This document shows, in pieces, positions 6,719 to 14,432 of a stretch of 40,448 nucleotides of DNA (position 1 is its first letter; each line of letters starts with the position of its first letter). The notes beneath the pieces were generated by a model that worked only from the letters and a program-made list of their open reading frames with translations, made no database searches and had not been told where the DNA came from. The stretch is from Paludibacteraceae bacterium (GTDB lineage: Bacteria > Bacteroidota > Bacteroidia > Bacteroidales > Paludibacteraceae): the NCBI GenBank assembly GCA_017412245.1, contig JAFPYI010000040.1, positions 1 to 40,448 on the forward strand. The letters are read 5' to 3'. The position numbers and the translations under genes are program-made.

Positions 6719-9016
6719 TTCATGCATAGCAGCCGCTGCTTTTCGTCCATCGCTCATCGCGAGAATGACAGTAGCACCACCACGGACAATATCTCCTCCG
6801 GCGAAGAGTGTAGGAATAGCGGATTGCATCTGTTCGTTGACTACAATCGTTCCTTTTTTGCTTATCTCCAGACCTGCAACCGTGGAAGGAATAAGCGGGT
6901 TAGGACTTACTCCGACTGCAACGATAACAAGGTCCGCAGGAATAGTAACTGTTTTTCCTTCTACAGGAACAGGACTACGTCTTCCGCTCTCGTCAGGTTC
7001 TCCTAACGTCATTACCTGCAGCACAGCCTCGCACACGCGTCCGCCCGCGTCTGCGTGGTATTCAATAGGATTATGAAGCGTCATGAACTCAATACCTTCT
7101 TCTTTGGCGTGACGTACTTCTTCTATACGCGCAGGCATCTCTTCCTCGCTACGACGATAAACGATAATTGCATGTTCTGCACCTAAACGTTTTGCAGTAC
7201 GTACAGCATCCATGGCTGTATTTCCTCCACCGACAACGATGATATTCTTACCATAGAGCAGCGGTGTGTCGGTAGCAGGATTGGATGCATCCATCAGGTT
7301 CACACGCGTGAGATATTCATTGCAGGAGAGTACACCATTGAGGTTCTCACCCGGAATATTCATGAAACGCGGCAGACCTGCTCCCGAACCCACGAAGATT
7401 CCTTTGAATCCTTGTGCCTGAAGTTCATCAACGGTAATTGTCTTTCCAATGATAGTATCTGTATGGAACTGAACACCTAAAGCGCGCAGACCATCAATCT
7501 CTTTATCCACAATATAATTCGGCAGACGGAACTCCGGAATACCGTATTTGAGCACACCGCCTATCTCGTGCAGGGCTTCGAAAACATGCACTTCGTATCC
7601 GTATTTAACGGCGTCTCCTGCAAAAGTCAGACCTGCAGGTCCTGAACCTACGACTGCAATCTTGGCGCCTGTAGGTGCTTTATGATTGGTGACTTGTGAT
7701 TTATGCGCATTGGCATAATCGGCCACAAAGCGCTCGAGATAACCGATAGCGACCGGTTGTTTACCCATCTTGAGATGAATACAATGCGCTTCACATTGTT
7801 TCTCCTGCGGGCATACACGACCACAAACAGCAGGAAGAGAAGAACTCTCTTTGATAACCTCGGCTGCTCCTGCAAAATCACCTTGCTCGATGCGTTTGAT
7901 GAATGACGGGATTTGGATATTTACCGGACATCCTTGCACACAAGTCGGGTTCTTACAATTGAGACAACGATGGCTTTCCGTGATGGCTTGTTCAGAAGTG
8001 AGACCTTGGTTCACTTCTTCATGCAGACTTTTCACACGCACTGCAGGTGTCAATTCCGGCATTTTAACACGCGGAATAGCTACACGGTCTTTAGCTGTAC
8101 CCGTAAACGGTTGAATATCAATATTTTGACCCTTATCCTCCGTAGCAGACTCGAGATTGGTTCGAGATTGGCTCGAGATTGACTCGATATTTCCCCGATT
8201 CGCATTGTATGCTTCCAACGCTGCTGTCTCTTCGGCTTTGTAAGAACGCATACGAACTAACATCTCGTCCCAGTTGACTTGATGTGCATCGAATTCCGGT
8301 CCATCGACACAGACGAACATTGTTTTGCCACCAATCGACACACGACAAGCGCCACACATTCCTGTGCCATCAACCATGATGGTATTCAGGCTGGCTTCGG
8401 TAGGAATATTATATTTCTGCGTGGTCAGTGCCACAAATTTCATCATGATAGCCGGACCAATTGTGATACATTTGTCCACTTTCTCGCGTTGGATAACTTG
8501 CTCTACGCCTACTGTAACCACTCCTTTCTGACCCATTGAACCATCATCGGTCATGACGATCACTTCGTCTGACCATTGAGCGAGTTCATCTTTGAGAATA
8601 ATCAGTTCCGCAGTACGGGCAGCAAGGACTGTAATCACTCTGTTTCCTGCTTTCTTCAACGCCTCAGCGATAGGTAACATAGGCGCAGCGCCTACTCCAC
8701 CACACGCACAAACCACTGTTCCGTAGTTCTCAATACGCGTAGCTCTTCCAAGCGGTCCTACTATGTCATGCAGGCAATCACCGGGATTGAGCGCCAGCAG
8801 TTTATGAGTGGAAGCTCCTATTTGCTGCACTACGAGTGTGATTGTACCTTTCTCCACATCCGCTCCGGCGATAGTAAGCGGTACACGTTCTGACTGAGCG
8901 TCCACACGAATGATAACAAAATGACCGGCCTTACGGCTACGAGCGATAAGCGGTGCTTCTACCACGATTTCAGCCACATTGGCAGAAAAGAAGCGTTTAG
9001 AAATAATCTTATTCAT
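6698..9016 (-). CDS. Fused NfnA-NfnB-type flavoprotein: ferredoxin-NADP reductase alpha domain plus GltD-like domain
   Basis: The 772 residues join two proteins that are separate subunits in many anaerobes. Residues about 1-260 are a PyrK/NfnA-like FAD and NAD(P) domain with CACGGVGAAPMLPIAEAL and a [2Fe-2S] site DGTGMCGAC with C221, C224 and C236. Residues about 305-772 are NfnB/GltD-like, with two [4Fe-4S] cysteine sets (C351, C354, C359, C363; C398, C402, C408, C412), an FAD motif VVGSGPAGL (455-463) and an NADP motif VVGGGNTAMDA. Such fusions are usually annotated as dihydroorotate dehydrogenase B NAD-binding subunit/glutamate synthase. The likely role is NADH-dependent reduced-ferredoxin:NADP+ transhydrogenation in the cytoplasm. 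The linker (about 275-310) is encoded by an 11-bp tandem repeat. The gene follows the PNGase F-like gene by 21 bases, probably as one transcript. Confidence 0.9.
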   Translation of the reverse strand: MNKIISKRFFSANVAEIVVEAPLIARSRKAGHFVIIRVDAQSERVPLTIAGADVEKGTITLVVQQIGASTHKLLALNPGDCLHDIVGPLGRATRIENYGTVVCACGGVGAAPMLPIAEALKKAGNRVITVLAARTAELIILKDELAQWSDEVIVMTDDGSMGQKGVVTVGVEQVIQREKVDKCITIGPAIMMKFVALTTQKYNIPTEASLNTIMVDGTGMCGACRVSIGGKTMFVCVDGPEFDAHQVNWDEMLVRMRSYKAEETAALEAYNANRGNIESISSQSRTNLESATEDKGQNIDIQPFTGTAKDRVAIPRVKMPELTPAVRVKSLHEEVNQGLTSEQAITESHRCLNCKNPTCVQGCPVNIQIPSFIKRIEQGDFAGAAEVIKESSSLPAVCGRVCPQEKQCEAHCIHLKMGKQPVAIGYLERFVADYANAHKSQVTNHKAPTGAKIAVVGSGPAGLTFAGDAVKYGYEVHVFEALHEIGGVLKYGIPEFRLPNYIVDKEIDGLRALGVQFHTDTIIGKTITVDELQAQGFKGIFVGSGAGLPRFMNIPGENLNGVLSCNEYLTRVNLMDASNPATDTPLLYGKNIIVVGGGNTAMDAVRTAKRLGAEHAIIVYRRSEEEMPARIEEVRHAKEEGIEFMTLHNPIEYHADAGGRVCEAVLQVMTLGEPDESGRRSPVPVEGKTVTIPADLVIVAVGVSPNPLIPSTVAGLEISKKGTIVVNEQMQSAIPTLFAGGDIVRGGATVILAMSDGRKAAAAMHEALSKQA
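8150..8193 (-). repeat. 11-bp tandem repeat inside the NfnA-NfnB linker
   Basis: On the plus strand three units (CTCGAGATTGG, TTCGAGATTGG, CTCGAGATTGA) and a decayed fourth (CTCGATATTTC) run from 8150 to 8193. The unit is not a multiple of three, so gain or loss of one unit would shift the frame between the two enzyme halves. Confidence 0.85.
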
Positions 9017-9037
9017 GATGTTTGTATTATAGTCTGT

Positions 9038-10180
9038 TTAGCGATAAAAGAAGGCATCTACCATCACGTAGTAGCAAGCCACTTTATCATCATTGGGTTT
9101 GGTGCAAGGAGAGATATACTCATCGAGGTCAAAATTGAGCGTGAGTGTTTCTCCTTTCGGCGGAATTTGTCCGATGAGCCAGTGCTGTACGTTGCACGGT
9201 TTTCCCGGTCCCCATCCTGCACGATTGTATTTGTATGTACCTGCCTGAGAGTAGTTGTTACTACCGGAATTCATCTCCCATATATTGCCTTGTTTTTCCA
9301 TCCTCTCTCCATTGATGAAGATAGTATAGAAATTGCGGTCAAACTCTGCACAATTGGTTGCTGTAGAGGGTGTTCGTTGCGGGAATTTACCTGTACCGTT
9401 ATAGGCATCTTGCCCATGGCCCGTGATGCAAACACGCAAGAGCACGTGATTGGTTCCGGCAGGAACATCTAAAGTCCGATTTCCTAATCGTGTAGAGTCC
9501 TCAATTGACCATCCCGGCACACCGTAAGACCAAGCTCGATAACCGTTTCCGCCTTCATTAGGCAGTGTAGAGTCGTACACTTTCTGCCAACCCAGACACT
9601 CTCCGTAATAGGGTTTTTCGTCCATGAAAGAGAATGTCATTTGCGCTGTGTGTGCGCGTTTGTCCGTTGCATCCCAACCGCAATAGAAAATACGAAAATC
9701 AACGTCTCCTTGCAACAACGGCAAGAACTCTGTGACATCAATATAGAATTTCTTCTCCCAATTGGATTTGAACGAGCCTCCGTAGGGAGTGATCGCTCTT
9801 ACGAACTCCAACCACTGGTTGTTTTTCTTGTCGTAGATCTTTATCATTGTGGTCATATCCCACTCTGCCGGTCCCTGGTTCCAACCGCCCATTCGATAGG
9901 TGAGCCAAACACGTCCACTATTCTGTACGGAATTCGGGAAAGTGACTGTGAATAGTGAATCCTCTTCTGCCGACCAACCGAAGAAATGCAAGCGAAGTGT
10001 ATCCGTAGAGACGGTAGTGATGACTTTTCGGAGGTCGAAAGGACGATCTTCCTCCCAATCCCAGCCAAGACTATCCAACTGCGACAAACGCGGTAGTTCA
10101 CGATAACGAATATCAGGTTTATAACAACCCGTGAACGTCATTGCGACCAACAAACAGACTATCGGAAAACGCCTCCACAT
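9038..10180 (-). CDS. PNGase F-like lipoprotein (peptide:N-glycosidase F family)
   Basis: PNGase F enzymes cleave the amide bond between asparagine and the first GlcNAc of N-glycans. The ATG at 10180 gives a lipoprotein signal ending TFTGC (Cys19), so the product should be anchored in the cell envelope. Two-domain similarity is clear: GPAEWD (Asp108, matching catalytic Asp60 of Elizabethkingia PNGase F), a VRAITPY block matching GRFITPY, IDVTEFLPLLQG, GHG near 254-256, TNCAEF (Glu279, matching Glu206) and NRAGWGPG near the C-terminus. The position matching Glu118 appears to be Cys167 in IFYCGW, so one of the three known active-site acids is missing. The length of 380 residues is close to the family. 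It is the first gene of a unit with the Nfn-like gene and is divergent from the DUF4874/NahK unit. Confidence 0.85.
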   Translation of the reverse strand: MWRRFPIVCLLVAMTFTGCYKPDIRYRELPRLSQLDSLGWDWEEDRPFDLRKVITTVSTDTLRLHFFGWSAEEDSLFTVTFPNSVQNSGRVWLTYRMGGWNQGPAEWDMTTMIKIYDKKNNQWLEFVRAITPYGGSFKSNWEKKFYIDVTEFLPLLQGDVDFRIFYCGWDATDKRAHTAQMTFSFMDEKPYYGECLGWQKVYDSTLPNEGGNGYRAWSYGVPGWSIEDSTRLGNRTLDVPAGTNHVLLRVCITGHGQDAYNGTGKFPQRTPSTATNCAEFDRNFYTIFINGERMEKQGNIWEMNSGSNNYSQAGTYKYNRAGWGPGKPCNVQHWLIGQIPPKGETLTLNFDLDEYISPCTKPNDDKVACYYVMVDAFFYR

Positions 10181-10201
10181 GATACTTTTAAAAATGCAGC
10201 A

Positions 10202-10233
10202 CAAAAGTAGTATAAAAAAACGAAATCACCAAA
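10202..10233 (-). promoter_or_regulatory. Promoter of the PNGase F-like gene
   Basis: Minus-strand -7 box TACTTTTG (10202-10209) and -33 TTTG (10230-10233) are 20 bp apart. It faces away from the plus-strand promoter 10289-10320. Confidence 0.72.
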
Positions 10234-10288
10234 TTTTAGTCATTTTATTTAGATATTTCGTCAGTTTTTACAAAAGTTTGCACTTTTT

Positions 10289-10320
10289 TTTGGTCATTTC
10301 GTATATTTTTTGTAAATTTG
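10289..10320 (+). promoter_or_regulatory. Promoter of the DUF4874/HAD-NahK/CBM9 unit
   Basis: The -33 TTTG (10289-10292) and -7 box TAAATTTG (10313-10320) are 20 bp apart, with about 24 bases from there to a transcript leader before the ATG at 10351. Confidence 0.7.
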
Positions 10321-10350
10321 CCGCGTAATAACAATTAACACTCACAACGT

Positions 10351-11874
10351 ATGAAAAAACTTGTTTTTTTAGTCTGTTTATTAGCCGGATTTGTATTAAC
10401 CGCTAATGCTATTCGTGTGGTGTATACCGCGGACAACAAAACGATTTTCAAGAACCCTGAAAGAGGTTTCACAGAAGAGTTAAGCAAAATAGTAAGCACA
10501 GCAAAACCCAATGTAGTCAAAGGCAATGTAAGCAGTAGTTGGGGAAATAATTACAAGATGTCCATGCCAATGGTGTTGTATAATTTCAACAAGTTCAAGG
10601 CTCAAGATTTACCCGACGAGATTCTTGCCGGTTTTGACGAGGATATGGGTGTTTTGCGTAGTAATGGTTTGAAATGCGTATTGCGTTTCGCCTACACGGA
10701 AATCGAGAGTGATAAAATTGACGCTACGCCGGATTGGGTAGAACGTCATTTAGCGCAACTGAAGCCTTATTTGAAGAAGAACGCGGATGTGATTTATGTG
10801 CTGGAGGCGGGATTTGTTGGCGTTTGGGGTGAGTGGTACTACACAACGAACTACAGCAATGAATCTCAGCATATGAACAAAAACCGTCGCCGAGTAGTAG
10901 AGGCTCTTTTTGCTAATGCACCCGAGGACCGTTTTGTACTTTTCCGTTACCCGATGCTCAAAACTGAATATTTCAGCAATTCCAATCCATTGAGCGACGC
11001 AGAAGGCTTTAACGGTTCTATGAAATCTCGCTGGGGTTGCCATAACGATGCCTTTCTAAACGATTGGGGAAATGATGGCACTTACGCCAGCAATAGCAAA
11101 AGTGACGACCCTGCAGTACGGCAATTCATAGCCCAAGAGACGCTTTATGTGCCAAATGGAGGAGAAACAAATGTAGAGTCTGGAACAGCAGCAGAGAAAG
11201 TTTACAAAGACGGTCCGTCAGAGATGAGTACCTACCACTGGTCTTTCTGCGGAAGTTCATATGCCGCCGCTGTTACCAACCGTTGGAAAAACAGCGGTTT
11301 GTTTGACACGCTGAATATTCATATGGGTTATAGATATAACCTGTTGCAGGCAGAATTCAGCGACCAAGCTGCTCCGGGCGGAAAAGCGAATGTAGCGATT
11401 GAGTTGAAGAACGTAGGTTACGCTCCGTTGTACAACAAACGCACGGCTTATCTGGTTTTGAAGAGCAGCAGTAAGACTTATACCATTGCTCTGCAAGCCG
11501 ATCCTCGTCGCTGGTTGCCGAACAATGCGTGGAGTGCTATTCGCGAGCAAGTAAGTATTCCGAGCAATGTAGCGGAAGGAACTTATCATCTCTATCTGTG
11601 GTTGCCTGACCAGTACGAGAGTATCAAGAATGACTCCCGTTACGCTATTCGCTTTGCGAACACGAACGTGTGGGATTCGAGTACGGGATACAATGATTTG
11701 AAAGCAAGTATCAATATCAGCAATTCCGCTCCGAAAGACCCGGGAGCATTACCTCAATCAATAGACGAGACACAAGAACAAGCAAAGAACCAACCCAAAA
11801 AAATAATAGAAAACGGAATATTTTATATTCTATACCCGGACGGGACTAAATACACAATCTTAGGTCAGAAATGA
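10351..11874 (+). CDS. Secreted DUF4874/DUF4832 protein with a C-terminal sorting-like tail
   Basis: The function has not been established; proteins of this pair of families sit among carbohydrate-active enzymes and have a glycosidase-like barrel appearance. The signal peptide is MKKLVFLVCLLAGFVLTANA. The DUF4874 part opens with NPERGF (35-40) and contains LRFAYTE, WVERHLAQLKPYL and LEAGFVGVWGEWYYT; the acidic residues of the last block look like active-site candidates. The DUF4832 part follows, with GCHNDAFL, GGETN, YHWSFCGSSY and a beta-sandwich from about 340 to 450. The last 22 residues, GIFYILYPDGTKYTILGQ plus one residue, are a variant of the tail on four other secreted proteins here. 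Its TGA overlaps the ATG of the HAD-kinase gene (ATGA), which argues for coupled translation. Confidence 0.85.
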   Translation: MKKLVFLVCLLAGFVLTANAIRVVYTADNKTIFKNPERGFTEELSKIVSTAKPNVVKGNVSSSWGNNYKMSMPMVLYNFNKFKAQDLPDEILAGFDEDMGVLRSNGLKCVLRFAYTEIESDKIDATPDWVERHLAQLKPYLKKNADVIYVLEAGFVGVWGEWYYTTNYSNESQHMNKNRRRVVEALFANAPEDRFVLFRYPMLKTEYFSNSNPLSDAEGFNGSMKSRWGCHNDAFLNDWGNDGTYASNSKSDDPAVRQFIAQETLYVPNGGETNVESGTAAEKVYKDGPSEMSTYHWSFCGSSYAAAVTNRWKNSGLFDTLNIHMGYRYNLLQAEFSDQAAPGGKANVAIELKNVGYAPLYNKRTAYLVLKSSSKTYTIALQADPRRWLPNNAWSAIREQVSIPSNVAEGTYHLYLWLPDQYESIKNDSRYAIRFANTNVWDSSTGYNDLKASINISNSAPKDPGALPQSIDETQEQAKNQPKKIIENGIFYILYPDGTKYTILGQK

Positions 11875-13568
11875 AGAGAAACACATTCACTACCGTTGTA
11901 TTTGATTTAGGCGGAGTGATTATTGATTTGAATGTACCTCGTTGCGTAGCCAATTTCAAACGCTTGATGGGCGAAGAGAACGTACGCAACGTGCTTGGTA
12001 TTGACGATGAAGGCGAAGGCGTAGTAGCCGTTAGTGCAGCCACAAGGCAGTTGATGCATGACTACGAGTACGGAAATATCAGTACCGATGAGTTTTTAGA
12101 GACATTGGTATCCTATTGCGCAGAAGGCACGACTGCAGCGGAAGTACGCGAGTCATGGATGAGTATGCTTGGCGAGTTGCAGCAAGAGAAACTGGATTAT
12201 ATTGCCGGCTTGCGCAAGGCGGGGTATAAGACTTATCTGCTGTCTAACTCCAATCAGATGCACTGGGACCCTATCTACGAGCAATACCATCTGGAGCGTT
12301 ATTTCGACGGTATTTTTGCATCGCATCATTTGCACATTGCCAAGCCTTCGCAAGCTATCTTCGAGCACGTCATCCGTGAGACGGGTTTGGACTCCACGCA
12401 GACGGTTTATGTCGATGATTTGGAGAAGAACCGTGCCGCAGCGAATAAGTTTGTAGGTTGGCAGACCTGCGCATCCATTGAGGAGTTACGGGTAAAGGAG
12501 GTGCTGAACCATTTTGCTATTCCTAACGAGATCGAAGACCCGCAACCTTTGCGGATAGGATTTATCAATGACTCTTTTGTGGTGCATTCCAAACGTGTGG
12601 GCGAGAAATCGTACTGTCTGCAGCGTATTAACCATCATGTTTTCAAGAACGTAGAGGGTCTGATGCGCAATATTCAGATAGTGACGGACCATATTCGCAA
12701 GAAACTGCAGGAAGCGGGAGAGCGCGATATTGAACGCAAGGTGCTTCAGTTAGTGCAGACGAACGAAGGGACACTATACCACAAGAGTTTTGACGGCAGT
12801 TACTGGCGGTTATACGTGTTGGTAGAGCCTGCTACGTCTCAAGAGAAAGTGACTCCTATGTCTGCAGAGCTGACGGGCGAGGCTTTCGGACGATTCCAAA
12901 GACAGTTGGCAGATTTGCCGTTTGATGCGTTGTGTGAGTCGATACCTAATTTCCATAATATGGAGTTCAGGTTGCAAGAGTTAGACGAGGCATTGGCGCG
13001 TGACGCGGCAGGACGCAAAGAGTCATGCCAAGAGATTATTGATGCCATTAACAGTCGGCGTGAGGAGATGTGCTTGGCAGAGCGGTTATTCCGCGAAGGT
13101 AAGTTGCCGAAGCATATCAACCATTGCGACACGAAGGTGAATAATGTTCTTTTTGACGAACAAGGCCGACCTATCTGTATCGTTGATTTAGATACGGTAA
13201 TGCCGGGATTTGTGTTCAGTGATTTCGGCGATTTCATGCGCACGGCTGCTAACACAGGCGATGAGGACGACCGCAATTTAGATAATATCCATGTGGATAT
13301 GAATGTCTTCGAGGCATACACGCGCGGTTATCTGCGCGAAGCCACTTTCCTGACGGATCTGGAAAAGGACTTGCTGCCTTACGGATGCAGACTGCTGAGT
13401 TATATGCAGACTGTTCGTTTCTTCACGGATTATATCAACGGTGACACGTATTACAAGATACAGTTCCCGAAGCATAATCTTGTTCGCACACGCGCTCAGT
13501 TGCGGTTATTAGAAGAACAGGAGAAAGTGGAGGAGCAAATGCAAGAGATACTCAAAAGATTATCTTAA
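11871..13568 (+). CDS. HAD-family sugar-phosphate phosphatase fused to a NahK-like N-acetylhexosamine 1-kinase
   Basis: This is one 565-residue cytoplasmic frame with two enzyme domains. Residues about 1-210 are a HAD subfamily IA (YihX-like) phosphatase: motif I FDLGGVIIDL with nucleophile Asp12, motif II LLSNSN (123-128), Lys158 in AKPS, and acidic motif VDDLEKN (Asp182, Asp183). YihX hydrolyses glucose-1-phosphate. Residues about 225-555 are an APH/choline-kinase-fold phosphotransferase: catalytic loop HCDTKVNN (418-425, Asp420) and metal motif IVDLDTVMPG (Asp439, Asp441), best matching N-acetylhexosamine 1-kinases. No frameshift or stop separates the domains. Having a phosphatase and a sugar-1-kinase in one chain suggests either a regulated kinase/phosphatase pair or two steps on one glycan product. 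The start overlaps the previous stop by 4 bases. Confidence 0.88.
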   Translation: MKRNTFTTVVFDLGGVIIDLNVPRCVANFKRLMGEENVRNVLGIDDEGEGVVAVSAATRQLMHDYEYGNISTDEFLETLVSYCAEGTTAAEVRESWMSMLGELQQEKLDYIAGLRKAGYKTYLLSNSNQMHWDPIYEQYHLERYFDGIFASHHLHIAKPSQAIFEHVIRETGLDSTQTVYVDDLEKNRAAANKFVGWQTCASIEELRVKEVLNHFAIPNEIEDPQPLRIGFINDSFVVHSKRVGEKSYCLQRINHHVFKNVEGLMRNIQIVTDHIRKKLQEAGERDIERKVLQLVQTNEGTLYHKSFDGSYWRLYVLVEPATSQEKVTPMSAELTGEAFGRFQRQLADLPFDALCESIPNFHNMEFRLQELDEALARDAAGRKESCQEIIDAINSRREEMCLAERLFREGKLPKHINHCDTKVNNVLFDEQGRPICIVDLDTVMPGFVFSDFGDFMRTAANTGDEDDRNLDNIHVDMNVFEAYTRGYLREATFLTDLEKDLLPYGCRLLSYMQTVRFFTDYINGDTYYKIQFPKHNLVRTRAQLRLLEEQEKVEEQMQEILKRLS

Positions 13569-13628
13569 TTTACCATTTGGTCATTTACTATTTACCATTT
13601 ATTTTGTCATTTTGTCATTTTTTCATTT
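13569..13628 (+). repeat. Simple AT-rich direct repeats upstream of the CBM9-like gene
   Basis: TTTACCATTT occurs twice and GTCATTT-type units occur three or more times within 60 bases between the HAD-kinase stop and the CBM9-like start. No promoter box is evident, so the gene is probably co-transcribed. Confidence 0.55.
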
Positions 13629-14195
13629 ATGCTTTATAGAATAAATCAGGTGAACTGGCCGGAGTATAGTTATTGTCCGGAAGCGAGTGTAGAGGTGAGC
13701 AACGACCATGAGTATCTGCATTTGTGTTACAACGTTCGTGGAGAGCAGTTACGCGCAGTGACGACAGAGGACCAAGGTCCGGTTTGGGAAGACTCCTGTG
13801 TGGAGTTTTTCTGCCAAGTGCCGGGCGAAAAGCATTATATGAATTTTGAATGCAACTGCATCGGTGCTATGGTTGCGAGTCGCCGTTTAGGTCGGGCGGA
13901 GGATGTATGTCCGTTGAGTGCAGAGGAAATGCAGCAGATAGAGAGACATTGCAGTTTTCCGCACGAGCAGATAGAAGAACGTGATGGTGTCTTTTCGTGG
14001 AGCGTAGAATTAAGGATTCCTTTGTCGCTTATCTTTCGAAATAGTGCACCTGTATTTCCGCAGGAGTTGAAGGTTAATTTCTATAAATGTGGTGACAAGA
14101 CGAAGAAACCTCATTTCGTCAGTTGGAATCCGATAAAATTGACAAAACCGGATTTTCATTGCCCTCAGTTCTTTGGCAAAATAGTACTAAAATAG
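13629..14195 (+). CDS. CBM9-like (DOMON-type) protein without signal peptide
   Basis: The 188 residues match the stand-alone carbohydrate-binding family 9-like proteins of Bacteroidales. Visible blocks are LHLCYNVRGEQLRAV, the signature GPVWEDSCVEFFCQV (about 58-72), MNFECNCIGAM, WSVELRIPLSLI and the C-terminal KVNFYKCGDKTKKPHFVSWNPI with LTKPDFHCPQFFGKIVL. The family is a beta-sandwich that in xylanases binds sugar ends; for this short stand-alone form ligand and role are not established. No signal peptide or lipobox is visible, so it is predicted cytoplasmic, which would be odd for a simple binding module. It is the last gene of the plus-strand unit, 60 bases after the HAD-kinase. Confidence 0.8.
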   Translation: MLYRINQVNWPEYSYCPEASVEVSNDHEYLHLCYNVRGEQLRAVTTEDQGPVWEDSCVEFFCQVPGEKHYMNFECNCIGAMVASRRLGRAEDVCPLSAEEMQQIERHCSFPHEQIEERDGVFSWSVELRIPLSLIFRNSAPVFPQELKVNFYKCGDKTKKPHFVSWNPIKLTKPDFHCPQFFGKIVLK

Positions 14196-14257
14196 GTCAT
14201 TTTAGGTACGTGTAAAAAACGGGTCATAACCGAAGGATAGAGGTAGTCATGACGAAA

Positions 14258-14312
14258 CCAGGTTAAAACCACGTTAAAACCAGGTTCAAACCACGTTCAA
14301 ACCACGATAAAG
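14258..14312. repeat. Five-unit 11-bp tandem array in a convergent intergenic region
   Basis: Units start at 14258, 14269, 14280, 14291 and 14302: CCAGGTTAAAA, CCACGTTAAAA, CCAGGTTCAAA, CCACGTTCAAA, CCACGATAAAG. Each contains a near-palindromic AACCAGGTT or AACCACGTT core. It is followed by the palindrome CGATAA-AG-TTATCG (14305-14318). Confidence 0.85.
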
Positions 14313-14343
14313 TTATCGCACGATAAAAAATATACGAAACGAC

Positions 14344-14379
14344 AAAAAACAGCCCGCATTTCTGCGAGCTGTTTTTTTT
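14344..14379 (+). terminator. Intrinsic terminator, probably bidirectional
   Basis: Stem CAGCCCGCA pairs with TGCGAGCTG (one C-A mismatch) and is followed by eight T residues; on the other strand an A-run becomes a T-run. It ends the plus-strand CBM9 unit and may also stop transcripts from the minus-strand beta-helix gene. Confidence 0.85.
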
Positions 14380-14385
14380 GAAAGG

Positions 14386-14415
14386 ACTAGTTGACTAGTG
14401 AACTAGTAACCTAGG
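14386..14415. repeat. Four CTAG palindromes at exact 8-bp spacing
   Basis: ACTAGT occurs at 14386, 14394 and 14402, and CCTAGG at 14410, each start 8 bp from the last. The array is immediately downstream of the minus-strand stop codon at 14423. Confidence 0.9.
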
Positions 14416-14432
14416 ATGCGTTTCAACGCATC
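14415..14432 (-). other. Inverted repeat across the stop codon of the beta-helix gene
   Basis: Arms GATGCGTT (14415-14422) and AACGCATC (14425-14432) are separated by two bases inside the TGA stop (14423-14425). It could form an RNA hairpin at the end of the message, as also seen at the end of the Nfn-like gene. Confidence 0.6.

Noticed and set aside
14258-14312. CRISPR-like array
   Set aside because: The units are 11 bp with no spacers and no cas genes nearby, so this is a plain tandem repeat.
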